A stretch of 64,000 nucleotides of DNA, taken from assembly GCF_963675165.1 (NCBI RefSeq), contig NC_087380.1, positions 4,145,803 to 4,209,802 of the forward strand. Reading direction: 5' to 3'. Of the stretch, positions 26,368 through 37,996 are shown in pieces. The DNA is from Halichondria panicea. Lineage: Eukaryota; Porifera; Demospongiae; Suberitida; Halichondriidae. Every line of letters starts with the position of its first letter. Position 1 is the first letter of the stretch. The notes under the pieces were generated by a model. That model was not told the DNA's origin. It saw only the letters and a list, made by a program, of their open reading frames with translations, and searched no databases. A program made the translations under genes and the position numbers.

Positions 26368-26571
26368 CTAGCTAGCTGTGGCCCTCTGTGGTATTGTCGA
26401 AAAGGCTTGCACACTAGTCTGAAACCAGAAGAGGCTCTCATCTACCTCTATGATAGTTGGATGGTCGTGTGATGTTTTGAACTTGGTTTCTGTACAAATG
26501 AGAGCTTCTTCTGGCTTCAGACTAGTCTGCAAGCCTTCTCGACAACACCATAGAGGGCCACAGCTAGCTAG
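26368..26571. repeat. 204-bp foldback (MITE-like)
   Basis: The left arm CTAGCTGTGGCCCTCTGTGG with TTGTCGAAAAGGCTTGC and ACTAGTCTGAAACCAGAAGA is mirrored by the right arm TCTTCTGGCTTCAGACTAGT, GCAAGCCTTCTCGACAA and CCATAGAGGGCCACAGCTAG. The arms are about 73 bp. A short extra copy of the right arm (CAAGCCTTCTCGACAA) follows directly. Confidence 0.75.
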
Positions 26572-27010
26572 CAAGCCTTCTCGACAACGCAATAAGAGAG
26601 CATAAGCCAAAACTTCACAGGAGACAAGTATTTGTTAAAATTAATACGGAAAGAAACTAGTAAACAAACTAGTTTACGGTATAATTTTACAAAGGTTTAC
26701 TATAAAGTATACGAGTTACCCAGATTCTGGGTAACTCAGTTCGCGCATGTGCACTATCACCCATGCAATAGAGACCAGGCCGTATTTTAATCGGCCTGGT
26801 CTCGAGGCTACACCGAGACAGGAGTAAAAAACAAACAAAGAAAAGTGTAGCCGACAACTCGAAAATTGTGAAGTTTCTGGCACTTAACCTAGATCTATAA
26901 TTATAGCTATAATTATATAGATATACATGACTATTATTACAGCTTACACTTTGTACACTCACAAACCCCCAAACCCCCTTATATTTATATAATGTACTGA
27001 ATCAGATATG

Positions 27011-30000
27011 CTAGAATCGAAGTTTGCAGACAATAATTATAAGTACTGAGATATTACGTCCCTTGAGAACAATTTGGGTATAAATCACCTCAGCTTTATA
27101 ATGAGTATTCCCACAGCGTAGGTCGATGACTCCTTGACTCTTCAGAGCATGTTCTTGATCAGCTTTTAGCGGAAAGATATCACTTGTTATGAACTGGATC
27201 GGTAATGAAAATGTGAGCTCGACACAGCCATCATCAATTTTACAAAGCTTTAAAACACCTTCATTTAAATGCAAGATTGAGCATAGATTCCACTCGAATA
27301 GCTTCAGTCGACTCACTTCACATTCATCGTAAGTAGAATCAAGCTTTACAATCAGATTTTCTCCGGAGCCTGAACTAATATTTCCTTTCACTAGTCGCCT
27401 CCTAGCATACTTAACAAAATTGGTTTTGTAAAGTTTCATACTGTCTTTATCCTTGTCCGTTCCTAATTGGTTTGTTATCTGCTCAATAATATCATAGTCG
27501 AAGAAGGAAAAATAGTCACCAATAATTCGCCAAACTTCTGGGATAGTTGAGCATCGATCTAGATTATTTCTTTGAGCTCTAAAAACACATTGATTTCCTC
27601 CACAGAATACTTTCTTTAGAGAGTTAAGGCCCATCAAGCACGCAACTACAGATTCTTTTGTAACTACAGATTCTTTTGTAATTCTACGAGTTTCAAGTGA
27701 AGAACATAGTTGAGACACTAGAGCGTTGAAATTCCTTTCCATCCATATCGAATCTCCTTCTAACATTGTAGTGTCTGGATCTGCAAGAAAATATGTAAGC
27801 GCACATACTATGTTACGATTGTACATGGCTGATGATAAAAGTATCAAAATTATGTATCAGTTAGACCACGTGCATGCACAGTATAATTATGCCTCGAGGC
27901 GTAGCCGTCGAGGGATATGGTATAAAGCCAGATGAGGTATGAAACGAGTACCTCGATTATAGGCTTGATTAGGCTAAGTCACGTGTAAAATTCATCAGCA
28001 AATTATTGTTGCATGACCTAATTAACTCAATTTTAGCCTAATCGAGGTACTCATGTCAGAACTCCTCTGGGGTAAAGCTGACTGTGTCAGTGTTGTGTGT
28101 GTGTGTGTGTGTGTGTATTCCAGCCGTAACTGCTCAGCTTCTATAGGCTTCTAGCCACGTTCTCTTGGATTCGTGGAATCTTAAAGTTTGTGCGAACAGA
28201 TGATGCTATGAAAGATTCTGTAACAGCCGTCACTGTGAGACTGTAAGTCAAACTAGACATAACTCGAGAATCCGCGAATCAAATCCAAGAGAACGTGGCT
28301 AGAAGCCTATATATAGAAGCTGTTAGTTTTCGTCGCATTGCAACCGTTGAGCAGTTATTACAGCTGGAATACACACACAGACAGACAGACACTCATGCAG
28401 ACACACACTCAGCTTTACCGTAGGCTACGTCTCGAGCCATAACTACAGATTTTGCTATGCAAGAGTCTAAAAACTGAGACTTTGATGGCCTTTAACTGGC
28501 TTTAGTTTGCAAATCCACGAGTCAAAATCCAAGGCTAGAGGCCTATAGAAGCTATTACTTGCACCTGCATTGCTACGGTAGAGCAGTTACACGCACGCAC
28601 ACACACTACCGTATACCTCGGTGCACCACTGAGGTATAATTATTATTTTGACTTTTATTTCGAAATTTCCGTTAATAACTGTTACTGCATGCATGTACGC
28701 TTAATTAGATAATCCTATGCATGGCGTATATAGCTTACCACATGATGTATCACCTCCATTTGTGCTTCGAGGTCTCTACATGTGCATAATTATGTGCATA
28801 TGCCGTATGAGTTATAACACTGCACGAGTATAAATTTCTATTCTCACTATAATTATACTGAACAGCAACATGGTACTGGACTTGGACTTTTGGATGAATG
28901 CTCTTATTATACTAAATGCGTGATCTATAATATCACTGTTATGTAATTGCATGTGTATGTATATACAGACATTAGACTGCACACAGGCAGCAAAATAATT
29001 ATCTGTATAATGATTTAAAAGGGCATTGATTTTACCTCAAGTTCCTCTCTCGCACAACCTATAATTATGTGTGCATGCACGGTATAGTGAAAAGTTAGTA
29101 TATACATTATATAGAGAGGCCTATAGTCAAAATTAGACGCATGCATGCATACATGAAACGCTTTAGTCACCCCCACCCCCGGTCACTGGATCCTTAAGGC
29201 CTGTCCACACTCCACACTAGACACTCAATGCGCATTGGGTGCGCATTGAGTGTCTATATATTGTGTACAGGCCTATTAGATAGAGTGACCTCTCGGACAA
29301 TAAAATTATTGGTCCTAGGATTCAGTGACCCCCCTCCAATAGAAAGATACTATGAGCTATATGAACTATAGATCTATACTTGACAGTCAGGCTAATAGCA
29401 GCAGTTCAGACACGCACTATATAATTATATATAATACATAATATATATATATATAATTCAACAACAAACACGTTCCATGCAGGCCTCCATGACAATGACA
29501 ATGCATGCATGGCCTTTGCAGAAATCCAGTCTGAGCTGCCTGACTGTCGCTGCACAGTAGTACTCTCTTTCTGTTATTTGGGGGGTCACTGCATCCGACA
29601 CGGGTGTCAGAGGATTTATTGGCCCCCATGGAGTCACTGTATATTATAGGAATCAGTGCTATAACCCCCCATAATATACTGAGTCCTTATATTATAATTA
29701 TGCCCTACACGCCAGTATGGATCCCACGACAGAAGGGAGTCACCGCGGATTTTATAATAGAATTTCACTGAATCCTAGCACCCTGTACTGTGTCCGGGAT
29801 CACAAACCCAGTGAATCTGATCCAGTCACTGAGTGATCCTACGACACTATGCATGCTGTTGCATTGAATACAATGTAGCCACTTACTTTCAATGAATACT
29901 TTCTCTATCTCCACAGCTACATCATTTCTCTTCACTGTTGAGTGCCTGAGAGCAGTACACACGTCTCCCCAAGTTAGAGTACCGGACTGTAGTCGAAGAG

Positions 30001-30351
30001 CTAGGACTTCACGCAGGCACACATCATTGTCACCATGGTACGTTTCCCGATAGTTGGTTAAGTCGGTATACTCAAGTTTCAGCGCTAGTCCCAAGTTGAA
30101 CCAGTTCGGACTAGCACTCCGTGCCTTCTCGTACACCTCAAGTATGTCAGAGAGAGTTAGAACAGTATCTGCATCACAATGACAATAGTATAATTATATT
30201 GTATTATGTGAACCAATAATAACTTAACCATAGTATTATTTTATTCAACAGCAAATTGAAACGTACCCAGTCCAGGTCCAGGGTTTATCTCCACATCTCC
30301 AGCCAATAATAGGAGATGAAAGAGAGAGAAAAGTAATACAACTATCATCAT
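27011..30351 (-). CDS. death-domain protein with N-terminal 2A-like signal sequence, 378 aa
   Basis: Exons on the minus strand are 30351-30267, 30168-29887 and 27780-27011 (85, 282 and 770 bp). All sites are GT-AG and the phases join to 378 codons plus stop. Residues 1-17 are a hydrophobic leader (MMIVVLLFSLFHLLLLA) that runs straight into GDVEINPGP, the exact 2A ribosome-skipping consensus. Exon 2 is a death domain (residues about 30-120: SPNWFNLGLALKLEY, then LTWGDVCTALRHS). Exon 3, about 250 aa, is a domain I associate with sponge and cnidarian predicted proteins (GNQCVFRAQRNNL, STIPEVWRIIGDYFSFFDYD, LDSTYDECEVSRLKL). Its function is unknown and the association is recalled, not searched. 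TKESVV is duplicated in tandem. N-terminal 2A-like leaders are known on sea-urchin NLR immune receptors, where they work as signal or recoding sequences. An innate immune or signalling role is inferred. A downstream exon beyond 27011 cannot be excluded. Confidence 0.85.
27781..29886. other. intron 2 of the death-domain gene, rich in foldbacks
   Basis: Holds a palindrome at 27945-28052 (GAGTACCTCGATTATAGG against CCTAATCGAGGTACTC), a larger foldback at about 28100-28400 whose arms share GCTTCTATAGGCTTCTAGCC and CACGTTCTCTTGGATT, head-only fragments of the CCTCGGTG family near 28600-28640, and the hairpin at 29197-29274. No exon with matching phases is seen. Confidence 0.5.
29197..29274. repeat. 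78-bp hairpin
   Basis: AGGCCTGTCCACAC pairs imperfectly with GTGTACAGGCCT, and the inner AGACACTCAATGCGCA pairs perfectly with TGCGCATTGAGTGTCT around a small loop. It may be a tiny foldback element or the stem of an RNA hairpin within the intron. Confidence 0.6.
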
Positions 30352-30998
30352 GATCACATTTGAAGGGGGGCTATAAAAACAAACTGTGTGACTGTGATCA
30401 ATTCACGATTGATCAACAATTTGTCTTTCTTTGCCGGCAAGGTGTTCGTTGTAATAGTTACAAGATGTATAACTGTGTTCCTTGATTTGGTGCTTCTAGT
30501 GACTTTAATGCACGATATAGTCTATACTGGTAACATCTTCTGCCACGATCTTTGATACTGGGCATAAATATACAGTTTGAAAGCAACACCATTGCCTAGA
30601 CTAGACTAGATATATAAATTATAGATCTATAATTACTATATAGATAGCCATTAATTTTCATTACCGTGTAAGTCTATCTGATGATCCAGGGAGCTTTACG
30701 TGGCTGCCATCCCTGTGATATCAACTCCACACTTATTTAGAGTCCACAGCATGCACTAGCCTAGCCTAGCCCATTCATGGCCACATATCTATCCACCCCT
30801 TTTTGTGGGTAAATACATTGACAGGAAATGCATCTCTTATAACATCTTTTGGATCCCTGTTTTACAGTATTCATAAAGGAAGCAAACTAGCCTTAACAAC
30901 CATGGTCAATAGACTTTGCATGAAAGCAAAAAATGTCAAGTGAAAGTGCTTTGTTTGCAGAGCCGGAGGAAGCAAATATGAAGTGGTCAGGCCAGACT

Positions 30999-31056
30999 TA
31001 GCCTCGATTCCAGGCCGATTAAAATACGTATTTTAATCGGCCTTGAATCGAGGCTA
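30999..31056. repeat. 58-bp near-perfect palindrome
   Basis: TAGCCTCGATTCCAGGCCGA and TTAAAATAC are followed with no loop by the reverse complement, with one mismatch. The same core (CCAGGCCGATTAAAATAC) occurs at about 26262 and, reversed, at about 26768, so it is a dispersed short palindromic element. Confidence 0.75.
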
Positions 31057-31527
31057 GGCCAGACTCATAAAGGGGGGTCCGGGGGTTCTCCCCCGGGAAA
31101 TTTTTTTTGAATGGTGCTTGCTGGTGCATTCTGGTGCATTTTGAGTAATATTTAATGAATTTTAAAATTGACATTTTAATTGAGACAATCACAAAAATTA
31201 ATATTGGTACAGGTATATGAGGTTGCACCTAAAATTTCTGAGACGGTGAATGATACCGGTTTGGAGAGGCACCAATGTGAGGACACTGAAAGGAACTCGA
31301 TTGCAGTTTGGAGAGAGACATTTTCTTTTGGCTAGCAGCTAGATCTGACACTAGATAGTCTGTCCTGCGGTACTACCGTACTAGTCTATTACAGCATAGA
31401 TACTGTACACTCCGTGGATGTGAAACGTAGGTAGTATACGGGTAGATTACGGAGTATTCGTGTTCACTCACTGCAACGGCACCCAGCTGCAGAAATGGCC
31501 ACTTTTAGTGTTGTTTTTCTTGCACAG

Positions 31528-31582
31528 CTGCGCACTTGTGGCTTCAGTTGAGGAGAAGGTCTGCTGTACTCGTAGGTGGGAG
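31528..31582 (+). other. possible 55-bp exon
   Basis: A strong acceptor (gtttttcttgcacag) and a strong donor (GGGAG|gtaagt) bracket 55 bp that is open in one frame, reading CALVASVEEKVCCTRRWE. No partner exon was found with confidence, and the nearest upstream ATG (31495) would be inside the acceptor tract. Unproven. Confidence 0.25.
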
Positions 31583-34199
31583 GTAAGTCTATCATAGAGC
31601 ATGTATATTGAGCCTGCATTATTAGTGGATAGCCTTTTGGAGCTCATTTTTTTCTGTAACTCACCGCTGTTTCAAGGCTACCACTTAGTTTGTAATTAGA
31701 ATTCAATGAAATATTGAAATGTGGGTGTGGTTTTCGAAGTAATGTTATTTCCTGTTTCATGCAATGTTTATACCCATGGTAACTGCTTAGTTATTCATCT
31801 AAGTCACATGAGAGCTTATTGACAGTCATGTGCACCTTGTCATCTACTGAATGACACCAAATGCGCATAGCAACAGCCATTTGGCTACGAATGCGCACCT
31901 GGAAACTACACTACACTTCAATGATGTACTGCTACAAGGATGTTTTTACAACCATATAATCACTGAATAAGCGTTTTCCTTGAAGTGTACCTTGCAGAAA
32001 GTGAAAGAAGAAGTGTTATACTACTCTTTTGAAAGCAAAAGGTAAAGGACAAAATTCTTTGCAACGCTATAATCAGGATCGAAGTTAGACAAAAATTAAT
32101 GATTTATACGTACACGCAGAGATAATATAGTACAGAAACACTTCTAAAAGTGAACGATAACATTTAAATGAATGAAGAGCACCTTGCTGCCCTCTCAGAG
32201 AACAGCTGGGTGTGTGGATCTCCTGTCAGAAACAAGATAGGCCGTCCTGTTATTAATATCGTTGGTATTCCTGCTCAGACGAAGAAGTGCATCTCCTGGA
32301 GGTTTATCAATGTGAAGACAATCAGTGTGTAATTACAGAGGAGGAAATTTCCTGCCTAAGTAATTGTGCTGAGTGAAAAATGGCTCTAACTCTTGTAATT
32401 TTGTTCGTCCATGGGTATTTACATATCTCTACGTTCACAATGTTGTGCCGATAGCAATTTCCTCCTGTGACAAATGCGAATATTATTATGCTGGAGAAGC
32501 ATGTGCTCAGTGAGAGGAAGGTGAAGCACAGTTATTCATTCAGACCTTGATACATGTACGTTGAATTGAACCAGACATCACAAAGTAATATCGAAACATT
32601 ACAAATGGCTTCGCTGAGATGTATTTAACAAGTTTTCGTCATGTTGCACCATCCACCACCATGTGCAGACCTTCACCTGTGAAGAGGCGAAAGAAGAACC
32701 TTAAGAACCTTGTTTTACAGTTGATATTTACTTGATACGTAACAATACATGTTACTTTTCAAACTGTTATAACTCTTTTCACAAAATTTTGTCTAATACA
32801 ATGTAGTTATCAATACGTACATACCTGAGAGCTTCCTTTATAATGTACTGCTTGTTACTAGTCTTAAAAAACACTTTACTTGACAGAAGAACATTTTTGC
32901 TGGAGACACTGTGCGTGTTGGCCAAAACATGTACTTGTACAAGCAACTACAACACAAGTTCTGTTCGCTTGATTTTTATGAAACTACCATCAACGGAAAG
33001 TACAGAGTCTGTACTTCCTGAATAGTCACATTTTAGACATACTTAGGAACTCCCCTTCCCATGGGGATGCTCCTAAGACCATACCCCATTTCCACTGGCT
33101 TGTGGTTTTTGGAATGTATTATCTTGTCATAATCATGTACTACATCCTGATAAACTAAGTGGTGAATTTTCATTGTTGTGAAACAGCGGTGAACTTACTA
33201 GGTGACAAGTTTGTGGTTAGGCGATCTTTGGTTGGGTTTATAGTTGGAACATTTCGCTTTGCTTTCCTGTTAGTCTATGAAGTGAAGTACCAGGAGAATG
33301 TGTTCAGCACTTAATTAAGGAAATGTATACGGCTAGCAGCAAACTGAATGATAGGTCAAAATTAGGTGTTCAACAGTACCTATCTTGTGGTTAGGCGATC
33401 TTGCCAACAAAAAGCTCCATCACTTAAATGATGTGGTCATTCAATAATATAGATGTCCTTATACCGGGAGAATCTATTTTGACCCTCAGTAAATGTTTTG
33501 TTATTTCAGGAAAGCGTGTCTTTTTGTGGTGAACATGTTTATTCATACAAATGTACTGTATGATGATAATGCATACATAATCGTACAGCGGCCGGAGTAA
33601 ATTATTATGTGCATTCTAACACACTTTTTTAATTTAGGTAATGCTCTATCACCAAAGGAAGCGGAAAGGAGCATAATTATTCCCTGATGCAAGACTAACA
33701 AACAAGTGTACGAGCACAAGTAGCGATAAGATAAAGAAGAATCCTCCTTCAACTTTAAATCAGTTTTAGTTGTCCATTTAGTTGTCTATTACTAAGTCTA
33801 TCTCCGTGCATGGATGCCTGCCTATATAATATTCTGTGTGCATACATGCTGTGCTATATATACAATGTCATCACAAAAATTAAGTCAGCAGTGTACATGT
33901 AGCTAGATCTAGAGTTGTCAGGTTCCAATATGATTTCTGCATTTCCACTTTCATTCATGAACATCTCTCTTGGCTCTCCCTGCGCAGAGAATCAGTTAGC
34001 ACTGGAAGAACTTGGACTGGGAGCTTCAGTTATCCAATCACTCACACGTAGTTACTGTTATTATTGTATCCATGCAGTAGATTCCGTATACTATATGGGA
34101 ATTCCGGATACTGGGTCCGTGTCATCCGTTGCAATGAGTGTTTCAGGACTTTTGGTAGTGGGCGGAAGTGTTTCACATCCACGGAGTGTCATAAGGGTG

Positions 34200-34590
34200 C
34201 AGGATTGGATCTTTATACAGCTATACACAGCTATACAACCACTATACTGTATAACTGTATAGTGGTGCTGAGAATTTCTATATACAGCTATACACAACTA
34301 TACAACCACTATATTGTATAACTGTATAGTGGTGAGAATTTATACCAACTATAACTCAAATATACAATAATAGGTATAACTGTATAGTGTGCTTACATAA
34401 TAATAATAATTATAGTAAAAAAAATATTTATTTTTGTTTTCATTCCGAATGTGTTGTATAACTTGTATAACTGTATAATTATACACAAATATACATCAAT
34501 TATACAATGAATGTTGAACAATTATACACAGTTATACACTATACAATATATTTGTGAAATGTATAACTTGTATAACTGTATAAATTATAA
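34200..34590. repeat. AT-rich palindromic satellite, left block
   Basis: Irregular repeats of TATACAGCTATACA, CAACCACTATACTGTATAAC and ACTGTATAGTGG type. They resemble the units of the ordered 125-bp array at 40521-41460. Confidence 0.6.
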
Positions 34591-34599
34591 TGATTACTT

Positions 34600-35437
34600 G
34601 AGGTTAGGGTAGGGGTATATAATAGTTAGGTTTAGGAGGGGTTAGGGATAGGGATAGAGTTAGCTATGGGCAGAGGAGGTTGGACACGCATCATATAATG
34701 TTTTACGGACGAAATGTGTGTACATGGAGAGATATATGGAAACTCACAGAGAACAGTAGCTATATATATTCAGCCAAGTCAAAAGACTGCAAACGATATT
34801 AGCACTCCATACTAGTGCTAAAAATACCCAGTGAAACTAGAAAACTGAGTGGCATATAGAAACAATGAGACAGAAACTTAAGATTACAACTTCGAGTTGT
34901 TGCTGCATTTGACTTTGTTTTTTTACTCCTGTCTTGATGTAGGTATAGCAATCATATATAGTGTATATATATACTACTACGACTCATAAACTAACAGGAG
35001 ACAGCTGCATGGATACAAAAGGCTCAGTTTTAAGCGTGACGCGTGTCCAGCCTCCTCTGGGGTTAGGGTTAAGTAAGAGGGGTTAGGGTTAGGAATAGGG
35101 ATAGGGTAGGGATAAATTAAAATATATAGGGGTTACTAGGGATATAGGGATATATACTTAGGGATATAGGAGGGGTTATATGGGTTATAGGGTTAGGGAT
35201 AGTTAGAAGTTAGGGGTTATAGGAATAGGGATAGAGTTACGGTGATGTTTAGGAGGGGTTAGGGGTTAGGGATAGAGGGTTAGGGTTAGGGATAGGGATA
35301 GTTAGAAGTTAGGGGTTATAGGAATATAGGGATAGAGTTATGTTTAGGAGGGGTTAGGGGTTAGGGATAGAGGGTTAGGGTTAGGGATAAGGGATAGTTA
35401 AAAGTTAGGGGTTACTATATAGATAGGGATAGGGATA
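34600..35437 (+). repeat. telomere-like GGTTAGGGATAGGG array, left part
   Basis: Irregular tandem units such as GGTTAGGGTTAGGGATAGGG and GTTTAGGAGGGGTTAGGGAT. Many hexamers equal the animal telomere unit TTAGGG. The array resumes in the same orientation at 40152 on the far side of the CACTA-like element, so both parts probably were one array. Confidence 0.75.
34671..35059. mobile_element. foldback element with CAGAGGAGG termini
   Basis: The left terminus CAGAGGAGGTTGGACACGC is mirrored by GCGTGTCCAGCCTCCTCTG at the right. The first nine bases match the termini of the element at 55498-55670, suggesting one transposon family. The interior (about 350 bp) has no ORF. It sits within the telomere-like array. 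Confidence 0.65.
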
Positions 35438-36396
35438 CACTGTAAAAACTGGAAAGTGACCGTCACCACCAAAAGGTAGTGAAACGGCTGCCACAATAGT
35501 CACCGCAAATCGACTGGTGACCCTCACCACTTTTTCAAATCACTACATTTAAGTAGTGACGATCACTACATTTAGGTAGTGAACATCACCAGAACTAGTA
35601 AAAATCACTATACAAAAATTCTGAAAATGTGCACAGAAAATAATAACAAACATTATGCTTACTAGCCTAACAGAGTATAAAATGACAGTGTCTAATGGCC
35701 TGAGTTGATCATCAGTTCTTGGCTGTCTTTACATCCCAACCTCCTCCCTCCTCCTGTATATGCATGAAGGAGAAAGTATGTTTATTTCATTGTAATAGAG
35801 TCAACTATGTAGGTTGGAAGTGTATAATTATACAAATTAGATTATGTGCCGGGGGATATCGCATGATTAACAACAAAACTTTTGCATACCTACTGAGCTT
35901 CAATTATACGTGCATGTGTACCGGTAAACCACGTTTACGTTTTCGTTGGTAAGTTTTCGTAATTACCTGCTATGTATAATTAATTATAAGCCAAATAAAG
36001 TAATCCATGATGTCACAAATACTGGAGTATGAAAACAATGCGTGAAGCTGAGCCAATTATAGCTACAGAAAATAGCAGGCACAATTATGTCTACAAGAAG
36101 AAGTATCGGCCCGGACTATAGTGGTATACCTAAACAACACACTGGAGAGCCAGGGAGGCTATGCAAATTCTTATTACTCTATATAGAGCAGTAATCAATT
36201 ATTGTGAGCAGAACAATAAGGTTTGGAAGAACTGCTATACTGCAAGCCTTGTCAAAACAATTAATAGCTTGCTATAAATAATTCAAAATGAATGTTAACA
36301 ATGGGTCTGCCTAAAACTCTGAAGAGGAACAACTTGCTAATCATACTGAAAATTAAGGTCAATGTGCTACAGGTGGCAGATTCATAATTATTTGCG

Positions 36397-36698
36397 TGAT
36401 CAGAGGCCGCGGTTACTTATTTTCCTGGCAAAAAATGCTACAATTCATAAGGCCAATATAGGTACAATTTTCTTTCATCTGCACACATTCAAACTCCGCC
36501 ATGGGACAGTCTCTTAACTAAAGCACTAGCAAGCTGCTACCAAGCTAACTGGCACATAGATACCGTGCAGTATCAATAAGCATGGCTCCCACTGCAGATA
36601 TGTCTCAGCGAGGGTCAAAGTTCACTGAGGCTACCAATAAAGATGCAATTGAGATGCTACTATTCAACCTTTATAATTGTAAGAGCGGCCTCTGATCA
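36397..36698. repeat. 302-bp MITE with TGATCAGAGGCCGC termini
   Basis: Perfect 14-bp terminal inverted repeats, TGATCAGAGGCCGC at 36397 and its reverse complement at 36685. The interior shares CAAAGTTCACTGAGGCTAC and AAGCACTAGCAAGCTGCTAC with the relative at 37752-37996. It lies within the CACTA-like element. Confidence 0.75.
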
Positions 36699-37751
36699 AG
36701 CACAATTTATATACATACAGATTAGGGGGTGTTTAGTAACCTAGTAACAACAATTCTACAAATCTTTTGCTGACTTTATAGGCTAAGTACAAAGATGTGA
36801 TACGAAGAGAGGTTGAAGTAAGACAATTATTTTTGGAACAAAATGAACTGTTACACTCTTGTTTTGTGTGCAAAAGCAGGACTAACAGAACTAACATATT
36901 AATCACTGACAACAAATTGTGGCAATACGGCAGCAGCATGCACATACCTTGATTTATGTCTATACTTAAAGGTGTCCAGTAGTATGGTTGCTCCACACGT
37001 TTTTTTAACTTCATATCCTGCAAGTTAATTACAACAGTTACTGAACGCAATAGTGTGTAACAACAATAACAGTATAAATAAACGCGCTGCAGGTGCTGAT
37101 GCCTTGTCCACTATTTATGGCAATAAACCTCCGAGGACGAAGGCAAAGTCTCAAGGCCAAGGATGGTTTAACGTTGCCATAAATTTTATAATTATAATTA
37201 TATCTACTGAAATGAAAAATGCTTGCTATATATACCTAAGCTAACTCACCTTGCAAGGACTAGTAAACAGTTAAAAACTATTGAAAATGAACGAAAAGCG
37301 TGTGCATATTATTATAGCTTGTATAGCCAGTGCTAAACTTCTAGCGCTACGCACTAACTTGTCCATGTGTAACGAGCCTACCCATCTGTCCTCCCATTGC
37401 TAACTTATTTTTGGCTGTTTGTAACAAAATCAGTGCGCCCTTAAGGCAACGGAGTAGTGAAACTCCACCCAGTTGCTATGATACAACCCAAGCGGGACAT
37501 AATGATGACATGATTGCTGCGACACTTAAAGACAAAACACTGCATGCAACGGCATTCCAAGTATTAGAGCAAAATTACCCATAACTCGGGAATGATGCAA
37601 TGGCTATAGAGCCTTTACATTATACTTGCACTTCGTGTTCATTGGAACAGCTATGGCAATCTACACACAGACAGACAGTCACATACACACACAAACACAA
37701 CTACTGTTATGTCGCTCATCTGTATAATAATATTATTAGTATGTATATGCT

Positions 37752-37996
37752 TGATCAGAGGCTGTGCGCATGGCTACTAAATGTTCATTTTGCTGACAAA
37801 GGAGGCTACAATTCGAGAGAGCACATTGTTCAAGAGAGGTGTTTATTAGCCCCAGCTAGTTATTTTTACTCGAACTATGCCATGAGAAAGTCTTCTAAAA
37901 GCACTACTTAAGCAAGCTGCTACCCTAGCTAGCTGCTACCGTAGATACCAATCAACCACGTGCAGAGACATAGCCTCAAAGTTCACTGAGGCTACT
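37752..37996. repeat. diverged relative of the 36397 MITE
   Basis: Starts TTGATCAGAGGCTG and ends TGCGGCCTTCAAG, with the shared inner blocks AAGCAAGCTGCTAC and CTCAAAGTTCACTGAGGC. The inner block is duplicated in tandem downstream (38030-38190: AGAGACACATAGCCTCAAAG occurs twice). Confidence 0.55.

Larger units (their letters stand above)
24924..27010. other. intergenic region between the sacsin and death-domain genes
   Basis: Contains an orphan exon at 25258-25367 (listed), CA repeats near 25200, two copies of a GACCAGGCCGATTAAAATAC type palindrome (26265 and, in reverse, 26768) and a foldback at 26368-26571 (listed). On the minus strand a 37-bp segment at 25668-25632, between a tag acceptor and a gtgagt donor, reads GLKGEAGNASLS, a collagen-like Gly-X-Y scrap; it is too short to claim as a gene. 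Confidence 0.4.
30352..34199. other. mostly non-coding intergenic stretch
   Basis: Holds the 58-bp palindrome at 30999-31056 and a possible exon at 31528-31582 (both listed). A 53-codon open stretch starts at 32168 (MNEEHLAALSENSWVCGS), and near 32660 an open reading has PSPVKRRKKNLKN. A Cys-containing reading lies near 34100-34190 (RCNECFRTFGSGRKCF). I cannot assemble these into a gene; decayed coding sequence is possible. Confidence 0.35.

Noticed and set aside
32843..33025. Plus ORF of 60 codons considered as a small gene
   Set aside because: No splice context, no family resemblance, and low-complexity amino-acid use.
37053..37911. Short ORFs in the CACTA-like interior considered as a transposase
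   Set aside because: None exceeds about 105 codons, and no catalytic DDE-type or zinc-finger pattern is visible.
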